Below, one piece after another: positions 57,676-64,000 of a stretch of DNA of 64,000 bases. This DNA comes from Eutypella sp. D-1 (Eukaryota; Ascomycota; Sordariomycetes; Xylariales; Diatrypaceae). The notes beneath the pieces are model-generated. The model saw nothing but the letters and a program-made list of their open reading frames with translations. It had not been told where the DNA came from and ran no database searches. The translations under genes and the position numbers were made by a program. How positions within the stretch are numbered: the first letter of the stretch is position 1; every line of letters begins with the position of its first letter. The stretch spans positions 3,038,001 through 3,102,000 of the forward strand of contig JAJTTP010000001.1 of NCBI GenBank assembly GCA_023313575.1, read 5' to 3'.

Positions 57676-60600
57676 ATGACGCAAACACCTATGCTCTCCG
57701 TGCCTCTCAAGGCCACCAACGAGGTTGACTGGGTCGCTCCGCTCAAGGCATACATCCGGGACACTTACGGAGATGACCCGGAGCGTTATGCCGAAGAATG
57801 CACCACCTTGAACCGCTTGCGACAGGATGTGAGGGGAGCCGGCAAAGATAGCGCTACGGGAAGAGATATCCTTTACAGATATTATGGGCAGCTGGAATTA
57901 CTGGATCTACGCTTTCCCGTCGACGAGCAGCATATCAAGATCCCCTTCACCTGGTATGTGTACCTGTACCTGTACCTGTACCACTTTATTCAACCACGCA
58001 TTCTGTCCCTCGTTCGTATCCCGCATCCCGTAACTAGTAACTGACCTCACGCCTCAACACGTCAGGTTCGACGCTTTCACACACAAGTCTACCGCACAGT
58101 ATTCCCTCGCTTTCGAAAAGGCCTCCATCATCTTCAACATTTCCGCCGTCTTATCCTGTCATGCCGCCTTCCAAACCCGATCCGAGGATTCCGGCCTCAA
58201 GACCGCCTACCACTCCTTTCAAGCCTCTGCTGGCATGTTCACATATATAAATGAGAACTTCCTCCACGCACCCTCCTCCGACCTGAGTCGAGACACCGTC
58301 AAGACCTTGATCCAGATCATGCTAGCTCAGGCCCAAGAGGTCTTCCTCGAGAAGCAGGTTGCCGACCAGAAAAAGGTCGGCTTGTTGGCTAAGCTGTCAA
58401 GCCAGGCTGCATATCTATATCAGCAAGCCGTCGAGGGAACCCAAGAGAACGTAAACAAAGCCATATTCGAGAAAGTTTGGCTGCTATTTGTCCAGGTACG
58501 TGTGTCCGCGGCCCGATTACGTGTAGGACTTTTCCGTCAAGCATTTTCCGTGCACTTTCCATGCACTCGCAGTTCTAGCGCAATAAAATGACAGTTTCTA
58601 ATGATCTCATGGTCTCATGATCCCCCATTAGATAAAAGCACACTTGATGAGCTCTAACTCTCAGTACTACCAAGCTGTAGCCGATGAGGACGCAAATTCA
58701 TACGGCGTAGCCGTGGCGAGACTAACTGCGGCTGAAGTCCAAGCGAAGGAGGCAAACCGTTTAGCCAACAACTTCCCTAGCTCGATGCCTCCAAGTTCGA
58801 ATCTGAGCGCGGATACCGGTCTCGTTCTAGCTGAGATCACAAAACGAAACCTAACTACCATACAAGAAAAGCTGAAAGGCCTAGTGCGAGACAACGACTA
58901 CGTCTACCATCAGACCGTACCGCCCGAGGCCAGCTTACCGCCCGTGCCCAAACTACCAGCCGCGAAGCCTATACCGGTCAATGAGCTATACGCCGGCCAG
59001 GATATCCAGCGCATTACGGGCCCTGACCTGTTCGCCAAGATAGTCCCCTTGGCAGTGACGGAGTCGGCAAGTTTGTACGATGAGGAGAAGGCGAAATTGG
59101 TACGAGCAGAATCAGAAAGGGTAGATTCAGCAAATGCCGAAATGGAGAGTAGCCTGGACTATCTTGAGTTGCCGGAGACCCTGCACAGGTTAAAGAGAAG
59201 CATCGATCAGGACATATTGCCAGACAAAGAGTTCAGGACATGGTGTGACAATGTCGGGAGGCACGAGAATCCGTCATCCATATTCGCCACGCTACGGATA
59301 GACAAGGATTCGATAGAAACAACATTGGATCGGTGCTCGAAGCAACTGGACATGGAGGAGAGCGTATGCGAGAAGATGCGGTCGAAATACGCGAATGACT
59401 GGACGCAACAACCTAGCTCACGCCTCACGTCGACTTTGAGGGGGAACATCCGAAGCAATCGAGGGGAGTTGGAGAAGGCGAAGGATATCGACAAGCAGCT
59501 GGAAGAGTTCTTGAGAAACAAGACCGAACTTGAAGAAATGCGCAACGCAGCCCTGGCCAGCGATGTGGATGCGCTATTCCAGAGGGCTGTCGGCGAGGCG
59601 CGGGCAAAGTCGAGGGCCTCCGCAGGTGGTGGACCCAGCCTCCTTGACGACGATTTCGACGACGGCAGTCCTAGCGTTGCGCAGCAAATTAACAGGGTCG
59701 AGGACATACTGAAGAAGCTAGATCTCATAAAGCGCGAGCGAAACCAAGTGTTGAAAGACCTCAAGGAGAAGGTGAGCAACTATCCTAACAGATCGCATGC
59801 TGCCAGGATTAGGAAACTGACACTATACACCAGGCCCACAACGATGACATCTCGCAAATCCTGATACTGAACAAGAAGTCGATCTCCAACTATGAGAACC
59901 AATTATTCGAGACGGAGCTCGAGAAGTTCCGGCCTCATCAGAACCGGCTTTTGCAAGCGAACCACAAGCAGTCGGCGCTTATGAAGGAACTCAGGGCATC
60001 GTTCAACAGTCTCCTCCAAGACAAGCGCGTACGCTCCGAGTACGAGGCGATCAAGCAGCAAAGGGATGCCGCTCTCAGAAAATACAGAAGTGCTTACGAG
60101 GTGTTCGAAGGACTGCAGGACGCCAGGCGCTTTTGGGCGGAGATGAAGGAGGCGGTGGATAGCCTCGAGAAGAATGTCGACACGTTCGTGAGCAACAGGA
60201 GGTCCGAGGGCGCGCAGCTACTTGACCAGATCGAGCAGGAGAGGGCCGAGGCTGAACGAGAGCGCCTCCGCGTCCGCATAGAACGCATGTCAATGGAGCC
60301 CAGCCCACAGTCATCGTCGCCGCAACCTTCACAACCCCCGCCCTCGACCCGCCCGGTACCAACACCCCTCAACTTCAACAGCACCAGCAGCGCCGGGAAT
60401 TACGTGCAGACCAACTTCGCGGGACAGTACCAGACCCCGCGGTCTCCGCCGCCGAACCAGACGGCCTACCACCCAGGATACTCGAGCCCACCGCCGAGCA
60501 GCACCTTCACGCCGCAACAGCAACACCAGCAGCGGCAGTCGGCGTCCTCGTACTCGATGCCACAGCAATTCGGCCAGGCCACCGCGTACGACCCGAGCAG

Positions 60601-61015
60601 CTGGGGCCGCAACCCGGGCCCCACGTCGCCACCGCCGACGCAGACCAGCTTCGCCATCGGCGGCAGGGGCGGTCCCGCATCCCCTCCACCCACGCAGACG
60701 ACGTTCAGCAGCCACCAGGGCCAGCACCCCCATCACCATCAGTACAGCACGTACGGGAACCCACAGGCGCAACAGCAGCAACCGGTGCCAATTCAGCAAC
60801 AGCCCATGCAGCAGCAGCCCATACAACAACAGCCTATGCAACAACAGCAACAGCAGCAATACGTGCCTCCCGGCTTCGTGCCGCCACCGCCCCCTCCCGG
60901 CCCGCCGCCTCTCGGACCCCAGCAGACGTACCACTATCCCCCTCAACAACAGCAACAGCAACAACCACCGCAGCAGCAGAACGACCCATGGGCTGGGCTA
61001 AGTGCCTGGAGATAA
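57676..61015 (+). CDS. bro1: BRO1, ESCRT-associated vacuolar sorting protein
   Basis: Endosomal protein (yeast Bro1/Vps31) that binds the ESCRT-III subunit Snf7 and recruits the deubiquitinase Doa4 during multivesicular body sorting. Exons 57676-57953, 58066-58495, 58632-59771 and 59834-61015 encode 1009 residues. The BRO1 domain covers about 1-385: VPLKATNEVDWVAPLKAYIR at 9-28, then LYRYYGQLELLDLRFPV, FDAFTHKSTAQYSLAFEKAS after intron 1, and AQAQEVFLEKQ. The coiled-coil V domain runs from about 400 to 765. The tail from about 770 is rich in Pro and Gln, with QQQ runs and PPPPPPGPPP. A pH-signalling PalA/Rim20 paralogue shares the BRO1 domain; the sequence here follows Bro1 more closely. Phases agree at all three introns. 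Confidence 0.93.
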
Positions 61016-63239
61016 GATCGTGTGCGTTGGCGGGACTGTATGAACTTATGAAGATCGGTAGAGACTATGAGATTATGCACGCAGCGGGAGGCGGCATCTG
61101 GCTGGTTAGTCCGGACGGGGTGCGGAGAGAGCAACGTGGTTGATGAGTCTATGCCATAACGAAGGAACGGAAGGGTCGTATCTGGTCATCTGGGGAGGGG
61201 GGGGAGGGGGAGCTCGGGCGGGCAGCCGACCCTGACTGGCTCGTAGCTGTATGGTGTTTCTGGTGTTGTTTGAATACATTTAGCCAGCCACCTGGACAGT
61301 CTTTGGTCTTATCCGTAAACACAGGCTATTAGTTACAGGTTAGACTACCTAGCTATAGGCAATCGGATGTCGAACGCGGGGAGAAACAGACGAAGAGTGA
61401 ATTATCATGAAATGAATGGATGGATGGATGGATAGCCGATGCGGCTCTCTCGACTTGTGACGGGATTGCGGCAGGCAGTGGAGGTGCGTGTGTGGTGCTA
61501 GAGAGATGATCGTTTACTTGGGTCTTCTGGCCATATGCCACCCCGCCCCCCTCCCTCTTTCTCTCTCCTACCCCAGCGGGTTTCAGTATAGCAACATACT
61601 TGGACGCAGACCATATTATATACCAACAAGGTGAAATTCATAAAATTTGCTGTTTCTAGCTATGTAGTCACGTACATATCACACAAGGCCAGGTGGATAA
61701 TGTAATATCTACTCTTACTAACCAAACTCCCGCCCCCCCCCCCCCCCGGCTCCTCCCCCTTTATTCCCCCCCTATCTCTGTAGCTCCATTCCACTCCTCT
61801 CTCACATTGCCTAATCCGAACGAAGCACGTACCTACACTATCCCCGCCTACGCAGCCAGCCACACTTATCCAATCCGCCTTATAACCACCCCACCTCCCC
61901 CCCCCTTTTATAAAAGAAAACTCAGCATCAACAACCTCAATACCAGCGCTGACATGGTACTCGCTCTACACATGCTATCACGGTAGTTCGATCCTCGTCT
62001 GGGGCGGCGATATCGAAAGGGGAAGGGGGGAGGGAAGACGCTTACGTTAAAAATACGTTTACCCGGGTTTTGAGGGCGTACTGTATCCCATGTCGATGTG
62101 GTGGTTGTGATGCTGCATGATCACCTTCCGTAGGGGTTTAATTTGAGCTGATTATACGGCAGGAAGAAGGATTCACTCGTTAACCCCCCCCCCCCCCCCC
62201 TCTTCCCTATTCAGAGATACCCGCATAACTCGAATACCTATGGGTGACGTCAGGGTAGACGTGAAGACAAGTCTATAAAAAAAAAGAAAAAGAGAGGAAG
62301 GCGGGGAAAGAAACTCATAAGCAAGCAACCAAGTTAGTAAGAAGTAGGTGACCTAGGCAAAAAGAAAAAAAGAGGTGGGCGAGGCGAAGGCAATAATAAA
62401 GTTGCTTTCTTTCTAATTTGAGAGAGCTTTCCGGGGTTTCGTTTTTCCCTCCCTTCCCGGCTCCCCCCCCCATTCCTTCATTCCTCCGTTCCTCACGTTG
62501 CTTCTAATAATGCTTCTCTTCTTTGCTTAGGAGTAGTCATTACATCGTGCTTTTCACGATAATATCAAGACACCGCCAAACCTGACTTCACCCGCATCAC
62601 CAGGCTGTATGGGGGAGAGGAGGACCGGGGGGTTGGAAGATGGGGGACATTCATCCGTATGCTTCATGTCCATGCCTACACCTATCCCCATGCTCTGTGT
62701 CCGACATAAGATAAACCCAACAGACCCTCCTCCATGATCGATTCGTCTTCCGTCAGTGAGTCGCCCCTCAGTGCCGTCTTCGCCCAGGTGCACTCGCTCT
62801 ATAGCTGCGGTCCTGTAATTATATTTTTCTTTTTCTGTCGTCCCCACGCGGGCATGGTAAGTGGGGATTCCCTTCTCCGTTCCCCCCCCCCCTCCGTGTA
62901 AGAATAGTACGCTCTAACCAAATGCAGTGCACGCCCCATTACCACCCAAAAACAATGCGCGCATTGCAGTATCCAGCACAGGTGAATATGACATGCCTGT
63001 CACATTCGATTCCCCAACACCACGGCCACCGATGCGTGCTTTCGTGGTTGGATGGGCTGGGAAGGAAGTTGCCGGAAGGGACTCTTGTCGATAAACCTAT
63101 CTCAGAAAGCCAAAAACAGGGACAGGCGGCATGCCATGCTCTTGCTGTGACGTCGATATACTATGCTAATTCGTGGTCTCGTCGTGTTAAGTATGTGTCA
63201 GGTTCCGCTGGACCTGTCTGAGGTTTAGGCTTCGAACCG
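61016..63239. other. Convergent spacer between bro1 and hog1
   Basis: The two genes face each other. No gene seen. There is an ATGG microsatellite (61414-61431) and three long C runs: 15 nt at 61733-61747, 17 nt at 62184-62200 and 11 nt at 62882-62892. Confidence 0.6.

Positions 63240-64000
<761 letters not shown>

Overview
The window looks like nuclear DNA of a filamentous ascomycete (Pezizomycotina, most likely a Sordariomycete). The signs are short GT-AG introns (41-139 nt) with CTAAC/CTGAC-type branch sites, a CreA/Cre1 repressor beginning [10 protein letters not shown], an osmotic-stress MAP kinase with a fungal Hog1-type tail, and long gene-poor spacers littered with TACCTAGGTA-type palindromes and microsatellites. 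Exon structures were derived by hand from splice signals and checked for reading-frame continuity. I could not run any database search.

Layout. 0-5.2 kb: spacer. 5.2-6.4 kb: cre1, the carbon catabolite repressor. 6.4-21.8 kb: about 15 kb with no gene I can support; the outer part is ordinary spacer, while 13.3-21.6 kb holds exon-like debris, an AT-richer stretch and a possible decayed rhodopsin-domain membrane protein gene. 21.9-28.0 kb: an accessory block of three genes. These are a BTB-bromodomain fusion on the plus strand and two secreted proteins on the minus strand that share a Leu/Gln-rich module, a 3'-proximal coding intron and similar spliced 5' leaders. 28-30.9 kb: spacer.

30.9-64 kb is a conserved housekeeping block: a predicted tail-anchored low-complexity protein, an Mkh1-type mitochondrial K+/H+ exchange-related protein, an Srf1-type phospholipase D regulator, cullin-1 (with a 17-nt micro-exon), Avl9 (late secretory traffic), a SAP30-type Sin3/HDAC subunit, mitochondrial DnaJ Mdj1, BRO1 (endosomal sorting) and the C-terminal half of Hog1, cut by the window edge.

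The housekeeping genes do not form one pathway. They cover nutrient and stress signalling (Cre1, Hog1), chromatin (SAP30), ubiquitin ligation (Cul1), membrane traffic (Avl9, Bro1, Srf1) and mitochondria (Mkh1, Mdj1). The best candidates for something undescribed are the BTB-bromodomain protein, whose bromodomain lacks the usual acetyl-lysine-reading Asn, and the neighbouring pair of secreted proteins.
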